From Muribaculaceae bacterium (GTDB lineage: Bacteria > Bacteroidota > Bacteroidia > Bacteroidales > Muribaculaceae), in NCBI GenBank assembly GCA_022509145.1, contig JAFLTX010000006.1, positions 1 to 59,418 of the forward strand: a stretch of DNA of 59,418 nt. Direction: 5' to 3'. This document shows, piece after piece, positions 52,228-59,418 of the stretch (position 1 is the stretch's first letter; the number at the start of each line of letters is the position of its first letter). The translations under genes and the position numbers were made by a program. Below the pieces are notes generated by a model. The model was not told where the DNA came from. It saw only the letters and a program-made list of their open reading frames with translations, and did not search any database.

Positions 52228-53757
52228 TTACGCCTCCGGAGTCGGGATGGTGTCTATCGCGCGACGTATCCGCCTGATCACCTCATCCTTGGGCATCAGC
52301 TCGGTGATGTCGAACATATGCGGGCCACGGCATTGACCTACCACCGCAAGCCTGAACGCATTCATCACATTTCCAAGATGATAACCCTTGTCGGCGATCC
52401 AACCGAGCACTATCTTCTCGGCGTTGGCGCTCGTCATATCGTCGATACCTTCAAGCACCCCGATAAGCTCCTCCATTATGGCCGGCGTCTGGGCGCTCCA
52501 ACGTTTGCGCACGTCTTTCTCAGCATACTCTTCGGGGGCCTTGAAGAAGAAATCAGCCTGCGTCCAGAGGTCCGGTATCAGATTCGCGCGACCTTTCACC
52601 AGCCCGATGGCCCGGGCTATATATTCATCGCTGAATCCGGACACGCCTTTCTCCTCCAGAATCGGTTTCAGCAGCGGCACCAGCTCGCTGTCGGCCATCT
52701 TCATAAGGTATTCGTGGTTAAACCAGATCCCCTTCTTATAGTCGAATTTTGCGCCGGCTTTGGCACAGCGGTCGATGCTGAACTTCGCTATCAGCTCGTC
52801 TTCGGTCATCAGTTCGCTGTCATCGCCCGGGTTCCATCCCAGCAGAGCCAGGAAATTGACTACTGCCTGGGGCAGATAACCCATGTCGCGGTATCCGTTC
52901 GAGACGGCGCCCGTGGCAGGATCGACCCAATTCAGCGGGAACACCGGGAAGCCGAACTTGTCGCCGTCGCGCTTCGACAGTTTCCCGTTCCCCTCCGGCT
53001 TGAGCAGCAACGGAAGATGCGCAAACTCCGGCATTGTGTCCTGCCATCCGAAGGCCTCGTAAAGCATCACGTGCAGCGGCGCCGACGGTAGCCATTCCTC
53101 GCCACGGATTACGTGGCTTACCTCCATCAAATGGTCGTCTACGATATTGGCCAGATGATACGTCGGCAGATTGTCCGCGCTCTTATACAGCACTTTATCG
53201 TCTACAATCGACGAATTTATCACCACCTCGCCGCGGATAAGATCGTTCACCCTCACTTCGCGGTCGGGCTCCACTTTGAAGCGCACCACGTATTGTTCGC
53301 CGTCGGCAATCCTACGCTCTACCTCCTCTTTTGGCAGAGTGAGCGAGTTTTTCATCTGTCCGCGTGTGGAGGCGTCATACTGAAAGTTGGGCACTCTCTT
53401 GCGGGCCTCTTCAAGCTCCTCGGGAGAGTCGAACGCTATGTAGGCCTTCCCGGCAGCCAACAGCTTATCCACATACTCTTTGTAAATCTCTTTCCTCTCG
53501 CTCTGGCGATAAGGGCCGTATTCCCCGCCTTCGCGCACACCTTCGTCGATGCCTATCCCGAGCCAAGCCAACGATTCATTTATATAATCTTCCGCGCCGG
53601 GAACGAACCGCTTGCTGTCGGTGTCTTCTATGCGAAGAATCATAGTGCCCCCGTGATGGCGGGCAAACAGATAATTGAATAAAGCTGTGCGCACTCCTCC
53701 GATATGGAGAGGGCCCGTGGGCGACGGCGCAAATCGCACTCTTACTGGTCGTTGCAT
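52228..53757 (-). CDS. gltX: glutamyl-tRNA synthetase
   Basis: The 509-residue class I synthetase charges tRNA-Glu. It has the HIGH-type motif [13 protein letters not shown] at residues 9-21, IEDTDSKRF, the KMSKS-type [10 protein letters not shown] near 260, and a C-terminal helical anticodon-binding domain. Length fits the family. It is the last gene of the operon that begins with two glycosyltransferases, and lies seven bases after the DUF3256 gene. Confidence 0.96.
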   Translation of the reverse strand: MQRPVRVRFAPSPTGPLHIGGVRTALFNYLFARHHGGTMILRIEDTDSKRFVPGAEDYINESLAWLGIGIDEGVREGGEYGPYRQSERKEIYKEYVDKLLAAGKAYIAFDSPEELEEARKRVPNFQYDASTRGQMKNSLTLPKEEVERRIADGEQYVVRFKVEPDREVRVNDLIRGEVVINSSIVDDKVLYKSADNLPTYHLANIVDDHLMEVSHVIRGEEWLPSAPLHVMLYEAFGWQDTMPEFAHLPLLLKPEGNGKLSKRDGDKFGFPVFPLNWVDPATGAVSNGYRDMGYLPQAVVNFLALLGWNPGDDSELMTEDELIAKFSIDRCAKAGAKFDYKKGIWFNHEYLMKMADSELVPLLKPILEEKGVSGFSDEYIARAIGLVKGRANLIPDLWTQADFFFKAPEEYAEKDVRKRWSAQTPAIMEELIGVLEGIDDMTSANAEKIVLGWIADKGYHLGNVMNAFRLAVVGQCRGPHMFDITELMPKDEVIRRIRRAIDTIPTPEA

Positions 53758-53764
53758 TTATCTT

Positions 53765-54436
53765 CTATTTTTTTCTAAATTGTTTTCCATTCCAAATATA
53801 GATTATCTCGGGCCGCTTGAACAGCTCAACCAACGCGGCGTCTTCCACCGTCAGAATGTCGTCGGTACACAGCCGAGACTTCACCTCCGGGCTACCTGCT
53901 TCCGCCTCATACACAAACGAGTAGAACGGTATCATCCCCTCGATTTCCTTCATCGATGTGGAGCACCCTTTCGGTATCTCGAAATAGTCGCTCGGGCGCG
54001 GCTCGGGCAGATACCGTTTCGCCTGAAGAAGGTTCATCTTCGGGTCAAGAAACTGCACTTTCGTGTCCTGGTTGCCTCCGGGCTCACCTGTGGTGTAAAG
54101 CGTCATCACAAGGTCGTTGCCGTCTTTGCATCTGAGCACTTTCACCTGAAGCGTGCTCCCCTCCGTAATCTGAACTTCGAGGAAGTCCGGAGTAACGGTC
54201 TTCAGCTTCGATTTCCCGTCTAAATTATTGGTGGCCAGGTAAATGGAATCAGCATCGAAATAATCGAGCATATCCAGCCTCGTCTCGCGGGGGAGCATAT
54301 CCAGCACCTCCATCGGCAGATCTACAAACGCCTTTCTTGCCGATATCGTGTCAGGCGCCGTCTTTGCCGCGCTCGCCGGCAGCGTGGCGGCCATTGCCAC
54401 CGCCAAAGCCAGCGCTATCTTCTTCAATCTCATCAT
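53765..54436 (-). CDS. DUF3256 family exported protein
   Basis: The start is placed at ATG 54436, just before the signal peptide (RLKKIALALAVAMAATLPAS); an ATG at 54466 would add ten charged residues. The 223-residue protein fits DUF3256, Bacteroidetes envelope proteins of unknown function, with ARKAFVDLPMEVLDMLPRET and RLDMLDYFDADSI. The rest alternates beta strands and acidic loops. It sits between the DEAD-box helicase and gltX genes on one likely transcript. Confidence 0.78.
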   Translation of the reverse strand: MMRLKKIALALAVAMAATLPASAAKTAPDTISARKAFVDLPMEVLDMLPRETRLDMLDYFDADSIYLATNNLDGKSKLKTVTPDFLEVQITEGSTLQVKVLRCKDGNDLVMTLYTTGEPGGNQDTKVQFLDPKMNLLQAKRYLPEPRPSDYFEIPKGCSTSMKEIEGMIPFYSFVYEAEAGSPEVKSRLCTDDILTVEDAALVELFKRPEIIYIWNGKQFRKK

Positions 54437-54511
54437 CTTTTTCTCTTTTTCTATCTTTTTTGACACCCTTCGCCTGCGCAGGTTTAATGCTCCCTGCCGC
54501 TCCTGCTTCCC

Positions 54512-56110
54512 TTATTTTTTCTTCTTGAAGATGTCGTAGTTACCGTTGTAGTTGGGGCGCGGCTGCACCTCATTTGCTGGGGTGCCGATATAACCTTTCT
54601 TCTTCCCCTTCTTCTCTCTGCCGGCCTTTACCTGCTGGGCAGCCGAGCGCTTGGCCTTTCCACCGCGCTTCATCCCTCCGCCGCGCCTGTCGCGGTCGCG
54701 CTTCTCCTTCTCGCGCCGGCTTCTCTTCTTCTCCTTGCCGCCCTTGTCGCGGTGCACGCTTTCGTTCAGGTCGATCTCGGGCATATCGCGGTAATAAGCA
54801 AGCAGACGGTTGAATTCCAGCGACAACACTCTCTTCAGCAGGTCTTCCTCCGAGAGCCATTCCAGCTTCTTGCGCACTCCCGGGAGGAAGCGCCCGATCT
54901 GGGCATCGTCAACGGCCACCCGTTCTATCCGGTCGGCCAGATGGTAGATCTGTTTCTCTATGATATGCTCCGGAGTCGGAACTTTCTTATACTCAAACTC
55001 TTTCCCTATTTTCTTCTCTATCTGGCGAAGTCTCGATTTCTCGCGCGAATGGATTATCGCTATCGAGACGCCGGTCTTGTTGGCTCTCCCTGTGCGGCCC
55101 GAGCGGTGGGTATAGACCGCCACGTCTTCGGGCAATCCGTAGTTTATCACGTGGGTGAGGTCGTCTACATCGAGCCCTCTCGCAGCCACATCGGTGGCAA
55201 CAAGCAGTTGCGTCACGTGGTCTCTGAATTTCTTCATCGAGAGGTCGCGCTGCGCCTGCGACAGGTCGCCGTGCAGACAGTCGGCGTTATATCCGTCGGC
55301 TATCAGCTTGTCGGCTATCTCCTGCGTCTCCAAGCGGGTGCGGCAGAAGATCAACCCGTAGATATCCGGCGCATTGTCCACTATCCTCTTAAGCGCCAGA
55401 TACTTGTCGTGAGCCTTAACCATATAGTAGATATGCTTCACGTTTTTGGCGCCTTCGTTTTTATTACCGGCCACAAACTCTATCGGGTCGTGCATAAACT
55501 TGCGTGCGATTCCCTCTATCTCCTTCGGCATCGTGGCCGAAAACATCAGCATTTTCCGCTGCTCGGGAACGTGCGACAATATCTCTTCGATATCCTCCAG
55601 AAATCCCATATTGAGCATCTCGTCGGCCTCGTCGAGTATCACGGTGTGCACGTGTTCGAGCTTCACTTCCCCTCTCTTTATCAGGTCGATGAGTCTTCCC
55701 GGAGTGGCCACCACCACCTGCACTCCGTTTCTCAGAGCGCGGATCTGGCTGTCGATGCTGGAGCCGCCGTAGACGGGGAGTATCCTCAGGTTGTCGATAT
55801 ATTTCGAGAAGTCGGCCAGATCGCCGGCTATCTGGAGGCAGAGCTCGCGTGTCGGCGCGATGACAAGTGCCTGGGGTTGGGCCAAAGAGGTGTCCACACG
55901 CTGCAGCACGGGGAGCCCGAAAGCCGCCGTCTTCCCGGTGCCGGTCTGCGCAAGGCCCACCACATCTCCCTCTTTCTCGTTGAGATGGGGTATCACGAGT
56001 TGCTGTATCGGCATCGGCGCCTCAAATCCAAGCTCGCCGATGGCGCGCAACAGCGCCGGAGCCACGCCAAGCGCCTCGAAACCAAGCGGTTGATTGTTGG
56101 TATTATCCAT
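54512..56110 (-). CDS. DEAD-box RNA helicase, RhlE-like
   Basis: The 532-residue protein has all helicase motifs: the Q motif (FEAPMPIQQLVIP), Walker A AQTGTGKT at 54-61, APTREL, TPGRLIDLIKR, DEADEML near 156, SATMP, RGLDVDDL and HRSGRTGRANKTG. It unwinds RNA in ribosome assembly or decay. From about residue 450 the tail is highly basic (KKRSRREKEKRDRDRRGGGM, then KKGKKKG), longer than in typical RhlE, and ends in a YNGNYDIFKKKK segment. It is translated nine bases after the upstream glycosyltransferase gene. Confidence 0.93.
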   Translation of the reverse strand: MDNTNNQPLGFEALGVAPALLRAIGELGFEAPMPIQQLVIPHLNEKEGDVVGLAQTGTGKTAAFGLPVLQRVDTSLAQPQALVIAPTRELCLQIAGDLADFSKYIDNLRILPVYGGSSIDSQIRALRNGVQVVVATPGRLIDLIKRGEVKLEHVHTVILDEADEMLNMGFLEDIEEILSHVPEQRKMLMFSATMPKEIEGIARKFMHDPIEFVAGNKNEGAKNVKHIYYMVKAHDKYLALKRIVDNAPDIYGLIFCRTRLETQEIADKLIADGYNADCLHGDLSQAQRDLSMKKFRDHVTQLLVATDVAARGLDVDDLTHVINYGLPEDVAVYTHRSGRTGRANKTGVSIAIIHSREKSRLRQIEKKIGKEFEYKKVPTPEHIIEKQIYHLADRIERVAVDDAQIGRFLPGVRKKLEWLSEEDLLKRVLSLEFNRLLAYYRDMPEIDLNESVHRDKGGKEKKRSRREKEKRDRDRRGGGMKRGGKAKRSAAQQVKAGREKKGKKKGYIGTPANEVQPRPNYNGNYDIFKKKK

Positions 56111-56119
56111 TTTTCTTTT

Positions 56120-56986
56120 CTATCTTTTTTTCTTCTCAAGTTTGGCGCGGAAGGGAGCAATAAACTCCTCTTCCCACACTTTGCGCTTCCTTTCCGGAGC
56201 GTCTGCATACACCTCCTCGGCCCGACGCAGGGCTTTCTCGAGGCTCGCAATTTTAAATTCTTCTTTCGACGAGAGTATGTAACTCAGTCGGTTCGGCCTA
56301 TAGTGGTATAACGGCAGATTCAGTATCGCAGTTCTCTTTACGTTGAGCAGCACTTCGCCCCACCAAGGGAAATCTTCATAGATTATCCCCGGGATAAACT
56401 CCACATTCTCAACCGCTTCCCGTCGGTACAATGCTCTCCAAGGCTGGCAGTGCTTCACCATCCACCGCTTTCTTTTCCCGTCGACGGCCGGGTGGCTCTT
56501 TTCGGTTACATATTCGTAGATATCATCTGTCACCAGATATTCCAGCTTCGTCGGGTCGTATGTCGCAGGCTTCTTGGCCCACTCTCCCGGCAATCTCAAC
56601 ATCTCGCGTATCAGATTGGCTGTCCGATACTTACGGTTGTAGGTATAAGCCACCATATCGGCTCCGGTTTCCTCGGCCAACCGATGGCATATCTCCAACG
56701 TCTGCGGGTGCAGATAGTCGTCGCTGTCAAGAAATGTTATGTAGCTCCCCCGGCTCTCTTTCACCCCGATGTTCCGCGCCCTTGACACGCCGCCGTTCTC
56801 CGTATGGATCACCTTTATGCGGTCGTCATCCTTGGCCATTCGGTCGAGTATCGCTGCCGATCCGTCGGTGCTCCCGTCGTCTACGCAGACGGCTTCCCAG
56901 TCCCCATAGCTTTGGGCTTTAAGCGAATCGAGACACCTCTCAAGGTATCTCGCTGAATTATAGACCGGTACTACTACTGAAATCAT
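56120..56986 (-). CDS. family 2 glycosyltransferase
   Basis: The 288-residue protein is a GT-A fold family 2 glycosyltransferase. It begins MISVVVPVYNSARYLERCLD, has the nucleotide-binding VCVDDGSTDGSAAIL near 35 and the metal-binding ITFLDSDDYL near 88. The C-terminal half is predicted helical without membrane segments. It probably transfers a sugar in lipooligosaccharide or capsule synthesis. It overlaps the upstream glycosyltransferase by four bases (ATGA). Confidence 0.9.
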   Translation of the reverse strand: MISVVVPVYNSARYLERCLDSLKAQSYGDWEAVCVDDGSTDGSAAILDRMAKDDDRIKVIHTENGGVSRARNIGVKESRGSYITFLDSDDYLHPQTLEICHRLAEETGADMVAYTYNRKYRTANLIREMLRLPGEWAKKPATYDPTKLEYLVTDDIYEYVTEKSHPAVDGKRKRWMVKHCQPWRALYRREAVENVEFIPGIIYEDFPWWGEVLLNVKRTAILNLPLYHYRPNRLSYILSSKEEFKIASLEKALRRAEEVYADAPERKRKVWEEEFIAPFRAKLEKKKR

Positions 56987-57819
56987 AACACGTTTTCAAA
57001 CCTCTCGGGCAGTTTCACCGTCAGTTTAAGCCCCAGGAGGCCGGGTTTGTTCCAGGCGTAGGGAGGGCGCACGAGCCGCTCGATTTTTCGCGCCATCTTG
57101 GTGGTACGGTCGAAGTCGCGGGGCTCGAGCATCGTCACGTAGTCTATCGTCTTCCTGCGCTTTTCGATGTGGTGTTTCCATCCCTGCTTCAGCCGGTCGT
57201 TGTCTCTTATCCTCCCTTGGATCATACGCAGGTCGCTGTAGCCGAAATGCAGCAGATAGAGATGGGGGTCGATATGAAAATTCCGGCCCTCCACGCGGTG
57301 GAAGCCGCTGCCCCACTCCAGCGGGGTGGTCAAGACGGTGGCTTTCGTATAGCGAGTGCCGATTCGGGCGTAACGCCTCTGGCTCAAAAACGGGTCGGTG
57401 AGCTTCAGGTCGGTTTCCTCGCCCAGCCTCTGCCCGAAGTCGAGCCCGAGCCCTGAGATGGTCTTCGGCAACTTGCTATCCGACAGATACTCAGCCAGGG
57501 TCTTACCCTCGGCGGGGTCCACTACAAGATATTCATCGGCATCGCCTCCGATCACGATTTCATACCCCTGCTCAAAAAGGCGCTTCGCCTGCTGCGACAC
57601 AAACCGGATACGCCCCTTGTCGGAATTCACCACGTTCGTTCCGATCTTATCCACCACCGTGCAGTTGCACCCGCGGCAGAACTCCGGCACTTCCTGATCC
57701 TTCCCGTCGAAGAAGATATAGAGATTCTCCGCGCCAAACTGGCGTGAATAGTAATCAACCCATTTCTCCAGGAAAAACAGGTCGTTTCTCACCATCGTTA
57801 TCACCGCTATCTTCTTCAT
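56983..57819 (-). CDS. Glyco_tranf_2_4-type glycosyltransferase
   Basis: The 278-residue protein matches the group of small glycosyltransferases that begin with IAVITMVRNDLFFLEKWVDY and carry a DXD-type metal site, here VIGGDADEYLVV near residue 93. HIDPHLYLLHFGY and a basic C-terminal helix follow. It is the first gene of an operon that continues with a second glycosyltransferase, the DEAD-box helicase, DUF3256 and gltX. The acceptor is unknown. Confidence 0.82.
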   Translation of the reverse strand: MKKIAVITMVRNDLFFLEKWVDYYSRQFGAENLYIFFDGKDQEVPEFCRGCNCTVVDKIGTNVVNSDKGRIRFVSQQAKRLFEQGYEIVIGGDADEYLVVDPAEGKTLAEYLSDSKLPKTISGLGLDFGQRLGEETDLKLTDPFLSQRRYARIGTRYTKATVLTTPLEWGSGFHRVEGRNFHIDPHLYLLHFGYSDLRMIQGRIRDNDRLKQGWKHHIEKRRKTIDYVTMLEPRDFDRTTKMARKIERLVRPPYAWNKPGLLGLKLTVKLPERFENVL

Positions 57820-57947
57820 CGGCGCAATATCTTCCCAATCATCCCAATCTATTCGGCTTCAGTGCAAACCCCTCCCGTTCAGCGCAATACACATCTGCAT
57901 CGGTGGAAACTTCCGCATCTCCAAAAAGCCGATTTTTCTTCGGATAG

Positions 57948-57977
57948 CAAATTTACAAACAATTTTTAATTCCACAA
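57948..57977 (-). promoter_or_regulatory. promoter of the glycosyltransferase-helicase-gltX operon
   Basis: Minus-strand TTG (57975-57977) and TAAATTTG (57948-57955) are 19 bases apart. The leader to the ATG at 57819 is about 125 bases. Confidence 0.65.
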
Positions 57978-58116
57978 TCACTTCCCCCAAATTTTTAAAA
58001 CCACCCCTTGCCTCCATCCCACCGTCCTCAATGTTTGTTCCAGGAGCGGGCCGCAGTCCCGCACCATTTCTCCTTCGCTGCTTTTTTTCCATTTTTCGCT
58101 ATTATTACTCCTTATA

Positions 58117-58148
58117 TTTGCGGTTTCAACCATTTTTTTGTAAATTTG
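58117..58148 (+). promoter_or_regulatory. promoter of the pseudouridine synthase gene
   Basis: TTTG (58117-58120) and TAAATTTG (58141-58148) are exactly 20 bases apart, an ideal Bacteroidetes promoter, with a leader of about 60 bases. Confidence 0.8.
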
Positions 58149-58216
58149 CGCTCAATTAGATATCTATATTTTTTGTTTTCGGCAGAGATGCCATCATTCT
58201 TAAGTATTTTTTAAAA

Positions 58217-59418
58217 ATGGATTTAGAAAAAAAACCGAAAAGGCCGAGAATCGGCTCCATGACAAACCATTCAAATGACTCAGAACAAGGGGAACAGCGC
58301 TACGAAAAAGTAAATTACCCACAAAACAACCTTTCTAACCAACGCGCCATTCAGGCAAGCACTCCGCAAGATGAAGAACACACCCCCAATCCGTTCTCAA
58401 GTCGCTTCCAATCTGAACATTACCAGCCCCGCCCGCGTTTCTCTCAGCCCCGTCAGGAAATGAGCGAAAACCAGCAATCGGCCGACGACTTCGACCGCGA
58501 GGCTACTCCATACCGCCCCTCGGGCGGCTTCCACCGCAACAACAACTACGGCGACAACAACTACAACCAGCAGCGCCAGAACGGCTACAACAACCGCCGC
58601 TACAACAACCAGAATCAGGGCGGCTACAACCGTCAGGGCGGCTACAATCGCCAGGGTGGATACAACAACCAGGGCCAAGGCGGCTACAACAACCGCTACA
58701 ACAACCAGAACCAGGGCGGCTACAACCGTCAGGGCGGATATAACAACCAGGGTGGCTACAACAACCAAGGCCAAGGTGGCTACAACCGCCAGGGTGGTTA
58801 CAACAACCAGGGCCAGGGCGGTTACAACCGTCAGAACCAGGGCGGTTACAACCGTCAGAACCAGGGCGGATACAACAACCACCGCCAGGGAGGTTACAAC
58901 CAGAACCAGGGCGGATACAACAACAACCGCCAGGGTGGTTACAACAACCGCTACAACAATCAGGGCCACGGCGGCTACAACAACCGCCAGAACCAGGGCG
59001 GCATGAAATTCGTGCCCAGACCCCGTCAGATCGATTACGTCCTCGACGACATCGATCCCAACGAAGAAATCCGCCTCAACAAATATATGGCAAACGCCGG
59101 CCTCTGCTCACGCCGCGAAGCCGATGAGTTTATCTCTCAGGGTAAAGTGAAGGTCAACGGCGAGGTGGTGACCGAGCTCGGCACCAAGATCAAGCGCAAC
59201 GACGTGGTGGAATGCAACGAAAAAGTCGTTACTCCCGAGCGCAAATGCTACGTCTTGCTCAACAAGCCCAAGGATTGCGTCACCACAAGCTCCGACCCGA
59301 AAGGCCGCGTGACGGTGCTCGATATCGTCAAGAACGCCTGCAGGGAGCGCATCTATCCCGTGGGACGTCTCGACCGCAACACCACCGGCGTGCTCCTGCT
59401 CACCAACGACGGCGACCT
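58217..59418 (+). CDS. RluB/RsuA-type rRNA pseudouridine synthase, 3' end outside the window
   Basis: The frame opens at ATG 58217 (MDLEKKPKRPRIGSM) and stays open to the window end (400 codons, truncated). Residues about 105-262 are a low-complexity region of GGYNNQGQ and GGYNRQ-type repeats. Then come an S4 RNA-binding domain (IRLNKYMANAGLCSRREADE, ISQGKVKVNGEVV) from about 280 and the pseudouridine synthase domain (CYVLLNKPKDCVTTSSDPKG, YPVGRLDRNTTGVLLLTNDG), with the catalytic aspartate at about residue 386. It isomerises a uridine in 23S or 16S rRNA. The long N-terminal extension is absent from E. coli RluB. A second in-frame ATG lies 14 codons downstream. Confidence 0.9.
   Translation, partial: MDLEKKPKRPRIGSMTNHSNDSEQGEQRYEKVNYPQNNLSNQRAIQASTPQDEEHTPNPFSSRFQSEHYQPRPRFSQPRQEMSENQQSADDFDREATPYRPSGGFHRNNNYGDNNYNQQRQNGYNNRRYNNQNQGGYNRQGGYNRQGGYNNQGQGGYNNRYNNQNQGGYNRQGGYNNQGGYNNQGQGGYNRQGGYNNQGQGGYNRQNQGGYNRQNQGGYNNHRQGGYNQNQGGYNNNRQGGYNNRYNNQGHGGYNNRQNQGGMKFVPRPRQIDYVLDDIDPNEEIRLNKYMANAGLCSRREADEFISQGKVKVNGEVVTELGTKIKRNDVVECNEKVVTPERKCYVLLNKPKDCVTTSSDPKGRVTVLDIVKNACRERIYPVGRLDRNTTGVLLLTNDGD
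58560..59002 (+). repeat. imperfect in-frame repeats encoding a Gly/Tyr/Asn/Gln-rich region
   Basis: Units of roughly GGC GGC TAC AAC AAC CAG and GGC GGT TAC AAC CGT CAG recur more than fifteen times with synonymous and Asn/Arg/Gln changes. They encode the low-complexity segment of the pseudouridine synthase. Spacing is irregular (6-, 8- and 10-codon units). Confidence 0.85.

Noticed and set aside
54752..56311. Open frame of 519 codons on the plus strand, antisense to the DEAD-box helicase
   Set aside because: It lies over all the helicase motifs of the opposite strand and its own translation is His/Val/Leu-rich without any family feature.
58560..59002. Dense repeats that could suggest a CRISPR array
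   Set aside because: Units are in frame, of irregular length and differ mostly at codon third positions; there are no unique spacers.

Overview
The window looks like the chromosome of a Bacteroidales gut bacterium, possibly of the Muribaculaceae (inference). The evidence is two SusC/SusD pairs, a C10 (streptopain-type) protease, a BspA-like leucine-rich protein, secreted proteins with C-terminal domains resembling type IX sorting domains, DUF3256, DUF3467 and DUF4136 proteins, and many promoters of the Bacteroidetes type (TTTG or TTG, about 20 bases, then TAnnTTTG). Most genes are GC-rich. The stretch at about 39.85-42.55 kb is clearly AT-rich and carries toxin-antitoxin genes. No tRNA, rRNA, CRISPR array or transposase was recognised.

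Layout. 0.1-1.7 kb: glutamine synthetase (minus). 1.9-11.6 kb (plus): secreted leucine-rich protein, then a nutrient-uptake operon of SusC, SusD, C10 protease and a phytase-like histidine phosphatase, followed by an Lrp/AsnC regulator. 12.0-17.1 kb (minus): a second SusC/SusD pair with a perfect promoter. 17.3-24.1 kb: SPOR lipoprotein, RsmI, GYF/CD225 membrane protein, radical SAM protein, AddA-like helicase-nuclease and an SUI1 protein. 24.2-29.4 kb (plus): PNPase, GreA, HIT protein and acyl-CoA ligase. 29.5-39.8 kb: C69 dipeptidase, SufE, a WalJ-like metallo-hydrolase, a second RsmI-like methylase, an RsmF-like rRNA methylase, a LolD-like ATPase, DUF3467, CysS, a secreted protein and a DUF4136 lipoprotein. 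39.8-42.5 kb: an AT-rich segment with a candidate small RNA unit, two tandem hicAB modules and an ORF6N gene. 42.8-45.9 kb: an MBOAT/DHHW O-acetylation pair. 45.9-52.1 kb: a six-gene surface-glycan operon (IspD/TarI-like, epimerase, LicD, glycosyltransferase, esterase, GNAT; minus) that diverges from a lipid A acyltransferase through a symmetric promoter. 52.2-57.8 kb (minus): GltX, DUF3256, DEAD-box helicase and two glycosyltransferases. 58.2 kb to the edge: a pseudouridine synthase with a long Gly/Tyr/Asn/Gln-rich N-terminus, cut by the window end.

The most notable signals are: a promoter-to-terminator small-RNA-like unit with an operator-like palindrome just before duplicated hicAB modules, whose 3' flanks are duplicated too; a palindromic repeat with a conserved core in three convergent gene gaps; an 11-base perfect inverted repeat that places two head-to-head -7 boxes between ispD and the lpxL-like gene; several promoters so close to the start codon that the mRNAs would be nearly leaderless; and an operon pairing SusCD with a protease and a phytase-like enzyme.
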